This document shows, piece after piece, positions 47,806 to 58,931 of a stretch of DNA of 64,000 bases. The translations under genes were made by a program, and so were the position numbers. The stretch lies in the NCBI GenBank assembly GCA_024138025.1, contig JAMXBD010002498.1:124001-188000 (forward strand), read 5' to 3'. Origin of the DNA: Combretum micranthum (lineage: Eukaryota; Streptophyta; Magnoliopsida; Myrtales; Combretaceae). Position 1 is the first letter of the stretch; the number at the start of each line of letters is the position of its first letter. The notes below the pieces were generated by a model, which was given only the letters and a program-made list of their open reading frames with translations, ran no database searches and was not told the DNA's origin.

Positions 47806-49620
47806 AAGGTCGAATGATAAAGTACACCATCAAGCTCAATGCACATGGGGTACAATATCAGCCTTGTGACACTATCAAGGCTCAAGTGCTAGCAGATTTT
47901 GTGGCAAAGTACATAGGCTAACAAGAGCATGATGATCAACAAAAACCTGTATGGATGCTCCATCTAGATGGATCCTCCACATAGGGGGAGGAGGGGAGAT
48001 GGGGAGCCAACTTGGTTTTAAAAGGACCTCATGGAGTCAAAATCTACTATGCTCTGAAGTTTAGTTTTCCTGCAAGTAATAATGGCAAATATGAGGCCTT
48101 GATCGCTAGACTTAAGCACACCATAGATGTTAGTGAACATAGGAAAACTTAAGATCTTTCTAGATTCTATGCTTATAATATAGCAGGTTAAAGGTACCTA
48201 TGAACCAAAAAACGAATAAATGGTTAAATAATTAGAGACAATCCATTCCTTGATCAAAGAATTGTCCTCTTAAGATATCATTAAAATACCATGAGTTGAC
48301 AACTCAAAGATTAATAAGCTCTCTAATTTTACCTCTTTAGCTGTCTCTAACCCAGGCAAACTTGAAGGAAATTTTTTTGTGGAATTCCTTCTAGAGAAGT
48401 CCACCATAAGTAAAGCTTGGGAAGCTGTAAGATGTTCCTACCCCACTAAACTGGATGATGGCAATAGAAAAATATATTAAAGATGGAACTTTGCCTTTTG
48501 ACAAAGTAGAAGCAAAGAAATTGATGCATAAAGCATTTAATTACACCCTATTCAATGGTGTCCTATATAAAAGGGGCTTCGATTTGCCTTTACTTCATTG
48601 CTTGCACCGAGAAGAGGGACAACGAGTCTTAGAGGATTTCAATGTTGGAGAATGTAGCAACCATATTAAGCTCAATTACTACATCCTCGAGTCATATGAG
48701 GTAGGTATTTTTTTCCCACCATGCGAGCTAACACAAAGAAGTTCGCACAAAAATGTGACCAGTGCCGAAAGATCACCCCAATTGGGTACACCCCAACCTC
48801 AAACCTCCACTACCTAAAGTGGGTAAAAGAAATTCACTATAGTCAGATGTGATTACTTCATAAAGTGGGTAGAAGCCAAGGTAGTAACTAATGTCACAGA
48901 CAATAACGTTCAATAATTCCACTACAACAACATCCTGATTAGATTTTGAGTTCTCCATTCTATTGTGATGGATAATGGAAAACAATTCAACTTAAAAAGG
49001 ATCAAAGACTTCTGTGCAAAGTACAAAATCAGTCCACACCATACCTAAGTCGCTTACCTTCGAGCAAACAGTCAGGTCAAAGCAATCAACAAGAATATAA
49101 TGGAAAGCTTGAAAGCTAGAGTTGATCACCTAAGTAGGAAATGGGCTGACGAACTTCCTAGCATACTATGCGGATATTGTACTACTCGTCAAAGATGATC
49201 AAAGAGACCTCCTTCCAAGTCACCTTCGAATCTGAAGCAGTTATTCCCATTAAACTCGAGCCATTAAATGTTTGAGTTCAATCCTTTGATGAGCTCATCA
49301 ATTAGAAAGGACTCAAGGCCAAGCTAGATGCAATAGAAGAGACACAAGATATCATTAGTAAGAAAGTGACAACCTATCAACAAAAGGCTACCAAGTATTA
49401 TGACAAGAAGGTCAAACATAAAGTTTTCCTTCCGAGCGATCAAATATGAAAAAAGCTAGAGGCAATCGGGTCCAAAGAAACTAAAGGAAATATAGCCCTG
49501 AGCTGGAAAGACACTATTAAGGTAAAAGAAGTCTAAGGGAATCGAGTGTGCAAGCTCGAACCACTAGACAGCGAGCTCATCCTAAGGACTTAGAATGTGA
49601 ACAACCTTAGGAAATTTTTT
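47806..49620 (+). pseudogene. Tat-lineage gypsy RNase H and integrase, right part
   Basis: It resumes the Tat pol cut at 20058. KYTIKLNAHGVQYQPCDTI and KAQVLADFVAKY lie at 47820-47920. The second, plant-type RNase H has WMLHLDGSS near 47953 and ALKFSFPASNNGKYEALIAR at 48052-48110. The integrase N-terminus follows (DGTLPFDKVEAKKLMHKAFN and YTLFNGVLYKRGF, 48485-48590), then core motifs (KWVEAKVV near 48860, SIVMDNGKQF near 48960, LKARVDHLSRKWADELPS near 49110) and a C-terminal PLEPL-like block near 49560. A second RNase H is diagnostic of Tat elements. Stops and shifts are frequent; it is inactive. Confidence 0.88.
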
Positions 49621-49884
49621 GAATGTAAGAGACTTGTCTCCATCATATTTAGTCATATTACACTTGTAGAAAGTTCAAAATAAGGTCTTATGAACCATTT
49701 TTGTTAGCAGTTTTAGCCAAAGAACAAATATTAATGAAATAAAAGTTCTATGCTAACATGTTTCCTCTTTACAAACTACAAGCACCATAAGCTCTCCGAA
49801 TAAACACTATTGAATGAAATCTTGAAAAGAACATCAAAAGCCAGTAGGGGCTTAGGAGCTTAAAAGAGCTTCACTCTAAAGTGT

Positions 49885-50152
49885 TAGTCGGGTAACTCCC
49901 ATTAAGAGCTCACGTAATTCCCTCTTAAGGGTAACACACATTAAGACCTCAAGTAATTTCCTCTTAAGGGTAACACCCATCAAGAGCTCAAGTAATTCCC
50001 TCTTAAGGGCAACTCCGATTGAGAGCTCGGGTAAGTCCCTCTTAAGGGCAACTCCCATTAGGAGCATAAGTAACTCTCGCTTAAGGGGAAACTCCCATTA
50101 AGAGTTAAGATAACTCCCTTAATGGTAACCCTCCATAAAAAGATCAAGTAAC
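49885..50152 (+). repeat. 39-bp tandem repeats in Tat 3' region
   Basis: About six to seven units of 39 bp contain 'attaagagctcacgtaattc' and 'cctcttaagggtaac', decaying rightward. Because 39 is a multiple of three, the minus strand stays open as a 13-residue repeat (LLMGVTLKRELLE); this is probably not a real protein. It follows the integrase, in the untranslated zone where Tat elements are known to carry variable tandem repeats. Confidence 0.9.
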
Positions 50153-50641
50153 CCCTTTAATGAGCTCCAATGACTCTTGAAATGAGCAATTCTCGAAGCT
50201 CCGCTAAACGTAGTACAATACATACAACACAACAAACGAATGGCCAAAGTTTACAGTTTCAACCAGAATTATTATCTACGTATGACTTAAAAGATTAGGA
50301 ACAAACTCAAATTATGTAACAATATAAGAGGAAATTCAAAACAAGTAGAAGAATAAAATTCATTTATTCAAAATCGATATAGTGTTTTTTGACTACCATT
50401 CTAGCGAGGCTAGTTTTGATTGACATATTAGTTAAAAGCTCACAAGATGAACTCTCATAAGCCTAAAAGTCCACAAGTATGTTTAGTCTTCAGGTCAAGA
50501 TACCAAACTCCAACCACGACTTAGACCAAATAAGACAGTGGTGCATCATTTGGATAGACTCTAGCTCGAAGAAATGCGAAGTGACCTATGAGCAACCTCA
50601 TGCAAAGTTTATAAGATTCAAAAATGTCAAAACGAGGTCGT
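50153..50641. other. Tat 3' non-coding remainder
   Basis: Non-repetitive sequence after the 39-bp array. The Tekay LTR enters at 50642; the last five bases before it (gtcgt) should recur beyond the right end of the window if this is a simple insertion. No gene seen. Confidence 0.5.
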
Positions 50642-51250
50642 TGTCACGCCCCGTAGGGTAACCTAAACGTAACAGCCCGCCACATACTAAGTAAGACTCT
50701 CGAGTTCTCCACCCGAGCCCTTCGGGAGTCTTAAATAGATGTAAAGCGTTCCTCTACGACAATAGAATACTTCGACAAATGGAGTTAAACAGTTTAGCGT
50801 GGCATTCAATAGCCATAGATAACAAATCAAAACGCATAATTATAGTTTACAAAATCTAAGGGGCATTCCCCCGCAAAATAATAACAAGTCCATTACAGTC
50901 ATCCAGAGTCCTTAGTTTCCAATGGAAGTCTATACAAAAAGAAATGGATTAAACTTCTACGAGAAACTCCTATCTCCGGTACCTGTGCTGTGGCTTGCCT
51001 CGGCCTAAGCCATATAAACTCGTGCTACAATAGATAAAAACTATGGGGGCGTAAGCTAACTAGCTTAGTGAGTAATAACTTCCATAACACAATTAAATAC
51101 GAATCATTCAAACAAGTGGTTATTCAAGCAAGTGGATGCATCAAACAAATGTGATCAACAAACATATGACCAACCGGAAATCATATGTGGATGGACTTGC
51201 GCCCTCCATCCGGTTAGCAGATTAATGAATCCTGCGGTACGACGCCGTTT

Positions 51251-51372
51251 AAGCTCACGATCAACTAACAATATTTCATTTTATGGATCACGATTAACCA
51301 ACAAATTCGTTTTATGGATCACGATTAACCAACATATTCGTTTTATGGGTCACGAAAAACCAACTAATGCGA
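51251..51372. repeat. 31-bp tandem repeat in Tekay LTR (left)
   Basis: Three to four units share 'ttttatggatcacgattaac' and 'caacaaattcg'. The same array is in the right LTR at about 61440-61562. An open frame across it is a by-product of the LTR duplication, not a gene. Confidence 0.9.
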
Positions 51373-51683
51373 ATGCTCCAACCCCATCGTGATATGAATG
51401 AATCCAATTTACAATTGAAGTCGAATACACATTAGCTCAATTCTTTTAGGTGACCAACAAGTATTCGCAGACATTCATCATAGGGTACTAGCTAATCAAT
51501 CAATAGCTTAAACACCGGTTTCGATATTCCTTAAGTTCCATTTCACATATCAACAGTAGACAACATATATAATTTCCCATATACCCCATCATGCATATAC
51601 AATTTCTTTTTATCTTTGCCTACACCACTAGTGCCACTATATTACAATCACATTCATTAATTGAGAGTGGAAGTAAAACTCAC

Positions 51684-51753
51684 TCGGCCATTGGACGTCG
51701 GTCTTTCTAATAGTAGTAGTCAGGAGGTAGGGTGTCGTCCTGCTCGGGATCAC
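51684..51753 (-). other. 70-nt exon-like segment in Tekay LTR
   Basis: Minus strand: acceptor-like 'ttgcttggtag', then GTGATCCCGAGCAGG, ending ATGGCCGA before GTGAGTTTT. It encodes GDPEQDDTLPPDYYY and a stop if read from its first base. The equivalent in the right LTR is at about 61870-61938, where one base is missing at the acceptor. Confidence 0.55.
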
Positions 51754-53371
51754 CTACCAAGCAAGAATAATCCTAATGAGATTCTCATTATGTAACCAAA
51801 TCAAACTATACATCTAAACTAGATGAATTCGGATTTCTCGCTATTTGCGGAAGTTCCGACTTAAAATGGCCATAACTTGATCATTTCAACTCGGAATTTC
51901 GCAAACTTTATATCGACCTCTATCTACTTCGAAATATCTATCTATTTCTAATATTAAATTCAATTTTTGAAAATAGTAAAGTCACGGAACAGTAGGATCA
52001 GTTCTGTTCCACAATTTTTTTCCAATTCCGACAATTTGTTTTGCTTTTGATAAGAAATGTTCCTAGTTGATGATTCATGCATGAATGGTATAGGAATGAA
52101 TTACTAACACGAATGCCATGACATGAACTTAATATATGCATAGTCATGATGATTTTGTGATAATAAACTCTTATGAACTCTTAAGTGTTGGAAAATCCCA
52201 TAAAGGTTATTTCTAAGAAGCTATTCTTCCACTTAATGCTCCTTAGGGTTTCTTTGACTTTTAATCTTGTAATCCACTTGTTATTTATCTAAAAATAAGT
52301 CCTTAAGGTCTATAGTAGTCATGGCCTTCATTCATGCATAAAAATCCATATTTTTCATTTGGTAAACATCTTTTTAAACTAGCTACTTGTAGAAATCCGA
52401 ATTTCGTAAATCTCATTTCCATGCATTTTTCTTATGGAAAAACTTGTCTAATGCATTAAAATTTGAAGCTCTATTATATATATTATCTAAGGACTTCATT
52501 TAGCTTATAAAACATCCAATTTGGACTTAAATTCTAAGTGTTCTTGTAGGCATGAACCTAAGTTACGAATTTGACTATACATCCATATTTCAATATTTTC
52601 CATTCGAACTTCATTCCTTATTTTTACAATTCTATCATGCCTAAACTCTCCTAAATTTATAAAAATCATTCCTTCAATATACCTATTACACATACCCTTC
52701 ATTTTTCTTATAAAATATGAGTTCAAAAGTGGTTTTGGTGGTCTTTAAGTAGGGTTTCCATTTCATCCATTTCATCCGAATTTTCAACATTTCCTATGTG
52801 ACAAAGTCCTTCCTTTTTCAATGTTCTTGCTTCCTATATGTAAATATCCACTATCTAACCTCTATACATCAAGACTACATTTTAGAGATCATCAATGCAT
52901 GGAAAATAAAGTAACTCTATGATCATACATGTAAATGACAATGTGAGTGTGCTAAACTTTAGATCTACTAACTATAATGCATGAATCATAAATATCATGG
53001 CATGAACATTAATATAATATAAGATCTCTACTTTACATGCATGAATAGATGGATCTTAACATAAACACATCTAAACACTAGATCCATATCTTATGATGGC
53101 TTGATATTCTTGTTCATGTGTTTTCATGTCCTAACAAGAGCTCATTGGGATTTAAATGAGAAAACACCAAGATATAGTCTTGCCATTACAAGATCTAGGA
53201 TGAACAAGACTAAATACACATACCAATGGAGTCTTGAAGGAGGAAAGAAGAAGAAACAAGTTGAAGTGTGAGGAAGGGGAGGGGGCAAGTCACGGCACTA
53301 AAGGGGGAGAAAGGAGAGTTTTTTCTTTTTCAAAATTAAACAAGAAGAAATGAAGAGAGAGAGAAAAATAT

Positions 53372-53382
53372 GTATATATATG
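53372..53382 (-). promoter_or_regulatory. TATA box of Tekay LTR (left)
   Basis: 'catatatatac' on the minus strand is followed by a long CT-rich leader ('ttttctctctctcttc'). The right LTR has the same element at 63573-63585. Confidence 0.6.
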
Positions 53383-53438
53383 AAGTAATTAGGGTTTAGT
53401 TATAAAAATGGTAAAAAAATTAAATGAGAGGGAAACAA

Positions 53439-53460
53439 GGGGGGGGGGGGGGGGGGGGGG
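53439..53460. repeat. Homopolymer G run
   Basis: A run of 22 G lies in the U3/leader part of the left LTR. The right LTR has about 14 G at 63675-63688. Such runs are error-prone in sequencing, so the length is uncertain. Confidence 0.8.
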
Positions 53461-54058
53461 CGCCACTCTTGTGTGTGTGTGTTGTGTTTTGAAAAATTGA
53501 AATTTGTAATTTAGTAATTAAAATGTAATAAATGTGATAATTGATTTAAGAGACAAAATTTCTTGGAAAAGAAAATTGAAATGAGTAGTTGTAAGGATGT
53601 AAGAATAGGGTATGGGTAGTGTGTAGTGTAGGTTGTACTTGTGAATAGTAGACAAGACATCTACTTTACCGGTTGTTCCGAAAACACGGGAAAAGCTATA
53701 ACTGTAATTTTTATAGCTCGGAAAATTATAAAATTGATATTTTTGGAATCCTTATAAAATTACGGTTCTAATGAATATTCCGGAATATTTTTCTGAATCC
53801 GTGGTCCGGGGCACGCTTTTCCGTAATTGAGCTCGGGAAGGCCGGAATTGAAAAATTCCCGAATTTAAAACTTTCAAAGGTTTAGAAATGTACTTTTAAA
53901 CAATAATTCAAATTCATTTACTTTATAATATTTTTATTATAAACCGAAGGAAAGCCGGATTTAGGGTTCCTAGGCTTCACTCACTAGACTCAACTGGACG
54001 GATTAGGGTTTCGCTTCCAACTCCCGGGGTTTCTAGCTACTAGATACCGGGGTTTACA

Positions 54059-54071
54059 ACCTCCCCACCTT
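54059..54071 (-). other. Tekay polypurine tract
   Basis: The minus strand reads aaggtggggaggt immediately before the LTR TGTAAACC. The spacing is exact. Confidence 0.9.
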
Positions 54072-54806
54072 AAATAAAGTTTTGTTCAAAACGGAACTGA
54101 CGTACCTTGTCCTTCAAATATCTCGGGGTACTTCCTCCGGATTTCCTCTTCAGCTTCCCAGTTGCTTCCTCAAAGGCATGATTCCTCCATAACACTTTCA
54201 CGTAGTGAATGTCTTTGTTTCGTAGCCTTTGAGTTTTCTTATCCAATATCTTCACTGGGTGTTCTTCATATGTCAGGTTTTCCTTCAACTGAATTGGTTC
54301 CAATTCCAGAATCCTTTCTGGGTCGGCAACGTATCTTCTCAAAACTGACACATGGAATACATTGTGGATCCCGGACAAATTTGGTGGCAGGGCTAGCCGA
54401 TATGCTAGATCTCCGACTCTTTCCAGGATTTCGAAGGGTCCAATGTATCTCGGGCTTAACTTCCCTTGTGTACGCATCCTCTTGATACTTTTAATCGGGT
54501 TTATCTTCAGGTATACATGATCACCCACCTTAATTCAAGCTCTCTTCTTTTCAAATCTGCCCAGCTCTTTTGCCGGTCCTGAGCTTCTTTCATTTTCCGC
54601 TGAATCAACCTCACTTTATCCGCGGCTTCTTGTACCAATTCCGGCCCAATTGCTACCTTTTCCACTTCATCCCAAAACAAAGGGGATCTACAACGCCGTC
54701 CATACAAAGCTTCATACGGTGGCATCTGGATGGTGGAGTGATAGCTGTTATTGTAGGCAAACTCGATTAGGTGTACATGACTATCCCAATTCCCTTTGAA
54801 TTCCAA
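54070..54806 (-). pseudogene. Tekay integrase C-terminus and chromodomain
   Basis: Two overlapping frames. 54806-54507 carries the end of the integrase core (LIEFAYNNSYHSTIQMPPYE and ALYGRRCRSPLFWDE) and the post-core helices. 54528-54070 carries the GPY/F domain (LSPRYIGPFEILERVGDLAY, HVSVLRRYVAD) and a chromodomain (EHPVKILDKKTQRLRN, VKVLWRNHAFEEATGK), ending a few codons past the usual family end. The frame change near 54520 is a single-base indel. The chromodomain has a Gly where a Trp usually stands in the ATWE motif. The chromodomain identifies a chromovirus; the sequence is closest in my memory to Tekay/Del. Confidence 0.9.
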
Positions 54807-55560
54807 GGCACACGCTCAGCATGTCTTCTAGGGTTTGGATCGTCCGCTCAGACTGTCCATCGGTCTGAGGGTGATAAGCCGTGCTAAATGCAATTTAGTG
54901 CCCAAGCTCTTTTGCAAGCTTGTCCAAAACTTGGACACGAATCTCGGGTCTCTATCGGAGATAATCCCTGCAGGTATGCCATGTAATCTTACGATCTCTC
55001 TGATATAGATCTTGGCTAACCTTTCCATTGAGTAGGTCATATTTATGGGTAAGAAATGCGCCGACTTAGTCAATCGGTCCACTATTACCCATATTGCATC
55101 ACAACCAGATGGAGTCTTGGGAAAACCACACACAAAATCCATGGATATCTGATCCCACTTCCATTCGGGAATGGGTAAGGGCTTTAGCAATCCGCCCGGT
55201 CTTTGGTGCTCTACTTTCACCTGTTGGCATACTGGACACTTCATCACATAATCTGCCACATCTCGCTTCATGCCATTCCACCAGTAGCGGCTCTTCAAAT
55301 CTTGATACATTTTGGTGCCTCCCGGATGCATGGTATATCCGGAGTTATGTGCTTCACTCATTATTTCCTTCCTCAACTCCTCGTCCTCTGGTACACACAG
55401 CCTTCCTTTCATTCGGATCACATCTTCATCATCTACGGCAAAGTCAAGGTACTTTCCTGCTTGGGTTTCCCTTTTTATCCTTTGTATCACCTCGTCATAT
55501 CTTTGGGCTTCTTGATTCTCTCTATGAGGGTCGGTTCCAGTGCCAAGTTGGATATCTCAA
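54807..55560 (-). pseudogene. Tekay integrase zinc finger and catalytic core
   Basis: The largest frame is 55490-54828. H2C2 zinc finger: EAHNSGYTMHPGGTKMYQDL and KCPVCQQVK. The DDE core follows: ISMDFVCGFPKTP, WVIVDRLTKSAHFLP, RLHGIPAGIISDRDPRFVSK. The third acidic residue lies past a frameshift near 54870 (plus strand 'gactgtccatcggtctgagg', i.e. the DGQSERT region). All three catalytic positions can be seen, but in different frames. Upstream, the RNase H end is separated by a further shift near 55500-55640. Confidence 0.9.
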
Positions 55561-55599
55561 GCTCAGCGCTTTGATCTATGAACTCGATCCTTAGCTTCT

Positions 55600-56222
55600 C
55601 AAACTCCTTAATCAAATCTCTTTGACTTGTGATCAAGGCGGCTACTTCCCGTGATTCTTCCGACTTAGGGCATCCGCGACCGCATTTACTTTCCCTGGAC
55701 AGTAATTTATTCCCAGATCATAATCCTTTATTAATTCTAGCCACCTCCTTTGTCTCATGTTTAGCTCCTTCTGTGTGAACAGGTATTTAAGACTCTTATG
55801 ATCTGTATATATCTCACACCTTGTCCATACAGATAATGTCTCCATAACTTCAAAGCAAAGACAACGCAGCTAGCTCCAAATCATGCGTAGGATAATTCTC
55901 TCATGCGGTCTCAATTGCCGAGAAGCATATGCAATAACCTTCCCCTTGCATCAGACGCATCCAAGGCCATTCCTTGAGGCGTCACTATGTACCGTGTAGG
56001 GCTTTTCTGGGTCTGGTAAAACTAGAATCGGTGCCGAACCAATCGTCGCTTCAATTCCTGAAAGCTCTGTTCCCTCTTGTCCGTCCAAACGAATTTCTCA
56101 TTCTTTTGAGTTAATTGAGTCAGTGGCTTGGCTATCTTAGAGAAATCCTTCACAAACTTGCGATAGTAGCCAGCTAATCCCAAGAAACTCCTTACTTCGT
56201 AACTGTTTGCGGTGGCTTCCAA
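55600..56222 (-). pseudogene. Tekay RNase H
   Basis: 56222-56022 holds the connection segment (VRSFLGLAGYYRKFVKDFSK, LTQKNEKFVWTDK). 55845-55642 holds the RNase H C-terminal half ([51 protein letters not shown]). The first catalytic Asp of RNase H lies between these, around 55930-56000, where the frame is disturbed. The domain removes the RNA strand during reverse transcription. Broken by at least two indels. Confidence 0.85.
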
Positions 56223-56226
56223 TCCA

Positions 56227-57339
56227 CTACAGCCTTGATCTTTTCGGGGTCAACTGATATCCCATCACCGTTACTACATGTCCAAGGAATGATATTCTGT
56301 CCAACCAAAAATCACATTTGGACAGCTTGGCATACAGCTTATTATCCCGTAAGGTTTGCAACGCCAATCGAAGATGCTCCTCGTGTTGCTCTTTGGTCTT
56401 TGAATATATGAGGATGTCGTCTATGAAGACTATCACACACTTATCCAAAAGTGGCTTATAGACTCTATTCATCAGGTCCATAAATGCAGCTGGTGCATTA
56501 GTCAGTCCAAATGACATTACCAGGAACTCGTAGTGTCCATAACGAGTACGAAAAGCCGTCTTAGGTACATCCTCAGGCTTAATCCTCAACTGATGATATC
56601 CCGAACGTAAATCAATGCGTGAGAACACACAAGCCCCTTGCAGTTGGTCAAACAAATCGTCAATTCTTGGCAAGGGATACCGATTTTTGACAGTCACTTT
56701 ATTCAACTCCCGGTAGTCGATACACAATCTCATCGATCCGTCCTTCTTCTTCACAAACAAAACGGGTGCGCCCCATGGCGATACACTTGGTCTTATAAAT
56801 TTCTGATCCAGAAGTTCTTGCAACTGTGTCTTTAGCTCCTTCAACTCAGCCGGTGCCATCCGGTATGGCGCTTTAGATATCGGTTCGGTGTTTGGAGCCA
56901 AAACAATCTCAAAGTCAATTTCTCTTTTTGGCGGTAATCCCGGCAAAATTTCTGGGAACACATCCAAGTATTCATTCACCACTGGAATATCCTTTTCCTC
57001 ACGGGTTTCCCCTTCATCCAAGACACCCTCAATCGGTATTATCTCCTCATCCTCCATCATCAACTCAAACGAGCTCAACTCAACCCTTCTTGGGACTAAG
57101 GTTCCTCCCACAAATTCTACTTTTTCTCCCGATTGATCATAAAAACATACTGTCCTCTTTTGGCAATCCACTATTGCTTTCACTTTACTTAACCAACTCA
57201 TTCCGAGGATGATTTCGTATTTGTTCATTTCCAACATTATTAAATCACTTTTGGAGTGGTGACCGTGGATTTCCAATGGACAATCTTTTATCAGTTCTCG
57301 GGTTGACACAACACTCCCTGTGGGGGTCTTAATCCTCAA
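56227..57339 (-). pseudogene. Tekay protease C-terminus and reverse transcriptase
   Basis: A 370-codon open frame. The first part completes the protease ([20 protein letters not shown]). A linker rich in Glu follows, then [111 protein letters not shown], and the catalytic box [12 protein letters not shown] (56416-56427 for FIDD). All RT landmark motifs are present and uninterrupted, which suggests a recently active element. The frame ends at a shift near 56230 into the next domain. Confidence 0.93.
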
Positions 57340-57518
57340 GTAACCGTGGTTGTGGCTATAGGCAATCCAAGTCGGTTGGCCAAACTATAGGTGATGAATG
57401 AGTGGGTTGCTCCCGTGTCAAATAAAACATAGGCCTCCACGCTATTCACTCGTATGTGTCCTGAGGTCAATAAACACCCATCACATATGGTCCTTAAAAT
57501 ACTCTTAAGGCTATCCAC
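57336..57518 (-). pseudogene. Tekay aspartic protease, active-site part
   Basis: It contains the active site LFDTGATHSFI (near 57405-57435), preceded by TSGHIRVNSVEAYV and followed by [11 protein letters not shown]. The protease matures Gag-Pol. It is out of frame with the RT frame that starts at 57339, so one indel lies near 57340. Confidence 0.9.
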
Positions 57519-57839
57519 ATAGGGTCTCTACTTCCAGCTTTCCATAACATATTCAATTTCATTTAAACAATAATCAAATTAAATAACTTAAATTTCAATT
57601 AGGAGGGGTTTCCGCTACTAACCTGTCACCAGGCCGCCATCAGCATTCTCGCTTTGATCCAAAGCTGCCAACTCCACTTCCTCATCTTCGTCTTCTTCCA
57701 CCATCCATTGGCCTTCCAAATTGTACAGCCTCATCCATGCATCGCTGAAGCTGCCCGACTCCCGCTCTTGTTACCAGACCTCATGGTTGGTATTACTCGA
57801 GGTTCCAAGGGTCGAGCGGCCACGCTTTTCCTGAGAACA

Positions 57840-58931
57840 TTCGGAAGCTAAGTGCCCTTCTCCTTGCAAATAAAGCAAGTCACTGCCAGCTTCTTCGGGC
57901 ACGTGTAGACCATGTGGCCAGCGTCGCCACAGAAATAACATTTGTTTTTAAACAACTGGCATGCCTAGGAGCGTGTGCTCCCTTACACTTCCAACATGTG
58001 ACGTTGGCCTTAACTGGTCGGTTTGCCACTAGACTCCTCTTTGAATCCCTTGGTACGGCCGGTACCTCTTTCCTTTGAACCCTGAACTCGAGGCGTCGAA
58101 TGGCCTCCTTCCAAATACCCTCTTTTCTGGCTCTTGGTATTTTCTTTTTCTGGCCCCTTCAATTACCTGGGCCTTCTCTACCATCTTAGGGTAGGTCCTT
58201 ACTCCAAACTCTTCCAACTTGATCCGCAGATCTTCATCTAAGCCTCCCAGAAATACCTGCTTCTTTAATTCTTCACTATCCCTGAAAGACTCAAGGGCAT
58301 ACTGCAGCAAGTGGACGAACTCAGTTTCATACTGCTCTACTGTCCTTCCCTTTTGTTTTACATGGAGGAAATCAGCACTATATTTCACCCTCAAGCTGGA
58401 GAGAAAATAATTGTTCAGAAATTCCCGGCGGAAGGTTTCCCAAGTAGCCGGGGCAGTCAGGTTTCTTCTTTTAGAGTCCCACCAGACCCGCGCATTGTAC
58501 CTCAGCATATACGTTCCATATTCCAACTGCAGGTAAGGAGGAATCTCGTATGCAGCAAAAGAACGTTCAACTTGAGCCAACCAGTCCTCGGCTTCATCCG
58601 GCTTGCCGAATGCCCCATCAAAATACCAGTTGCTCTTAATGAAGTCCGGTAAGGAGCTTCGGTGGGGTCTCCTGTATGGCGGGGGTGGCGGCAACTGCAC
58701 ATTATAGGAATGCTCCTCTTGCGGAGCAGGTGCCTTTGCGGTCATTTCCCGATGATCTGCGGGTGGGGGATGTGGGGCCGAATCCCGAGCACTTTGACCT
58801 GGGTGTGGGTTCTGAACTGGATTCTGATTATGGATGAAAGTGTTCAGAAGATTGGCCAATTGTCCAATTGCATTTAGCACATCACCCTGTTGGTTTTGGG
58901 GTGCAGCTCCTTGGGGGTTAGGTTGTGGCAT
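57840..58931 (-). pseudogene. Tekay gag (capsid and zinc knuckles)
   Basis: ATG at 58931 (MPQPNPQGAAPQNQQGD) opens a 300-codon frame: a Gln/Pro-rich N-terminus, then the retrotransposon gag domain (FDGAFGKPDEAEDWLAQVER, LRYNARVWWDSKRR, TWETFRREFLNNYF, KQKGRTVEQYETEFVHLLQY, QVFLGGLDEDLR), then a basic region (ARKRKYQEPEKR). After a shift near 58030 come Cys-rich segments: CWKCKG, the knuckle CYFCGDAGHMVYTC (57905-57950), and a second knuckle starting CFICKEKG. The last loses frame by one missing base in 'aagggcacttag'. Gag forms the particle and binds RNA. Confidence 0.92.

Larger units (their letters stand above)
50642..54058 (-). mobile_element. 3' LTR of Tekay-like chromovirus (3417 bp)
   Basis: Plus-strand limits are TGTCACGCCCC at 50642 and GGGGTTTACA at 54058, so the element-sense LTR runs TGTAAACCCC..GGGCGTGACA. 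A near-identical copy starts at 60831. Element-sense layout: U3 of about 680 bp, TATA near 53377, a pyrimidine-rich leader, donor 'attg^GTATGTG' (53223), exon-like segment 51684-51753, acceptor 'ctattgtag' (51025), 31-bp repeats (51251-51372). Thus about 2.7 kb of the LTR lies downstream of the promoter, unusually long. It belongs to the same superfamily as the type B LTRs. Confidence 0.95.

Noticed and set aside
49876..50067. Minus-strand repeat protein (13-residue units)
   Set aside because: Produced by a 39-bp non-coding tandem array; antisense to the Tat element and without start context or domain.
49885..50152. CRISPR-like array
   Set aside because: The units are contiguous tandem repeats without unique spacers, in plant nuclear DNA; no cas genes.
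51132..51392. 86-codon plus-strand ORF repeated at 61323-61580
   Set aside because: Both lie in the Tekay LTRs and are antisense to the element. They match because the LTRs are duplicates, and they run through the 31-bp repeat.
52505..52726. 73-codon minus-strand ORF, repeated at 62686-62907
   Set aside because: In sense with the LTR and conserved between the two LTRs, but so is all surrounding non-coding DNA. It falls in the putative intron and has no recognisable domain.
54162..58877. Many plus-strand ORFs opposite the Tekay genes
   Set aside because: They are shadows of conserved minus-strand gag-pol domains, with no domain similarity of their own.
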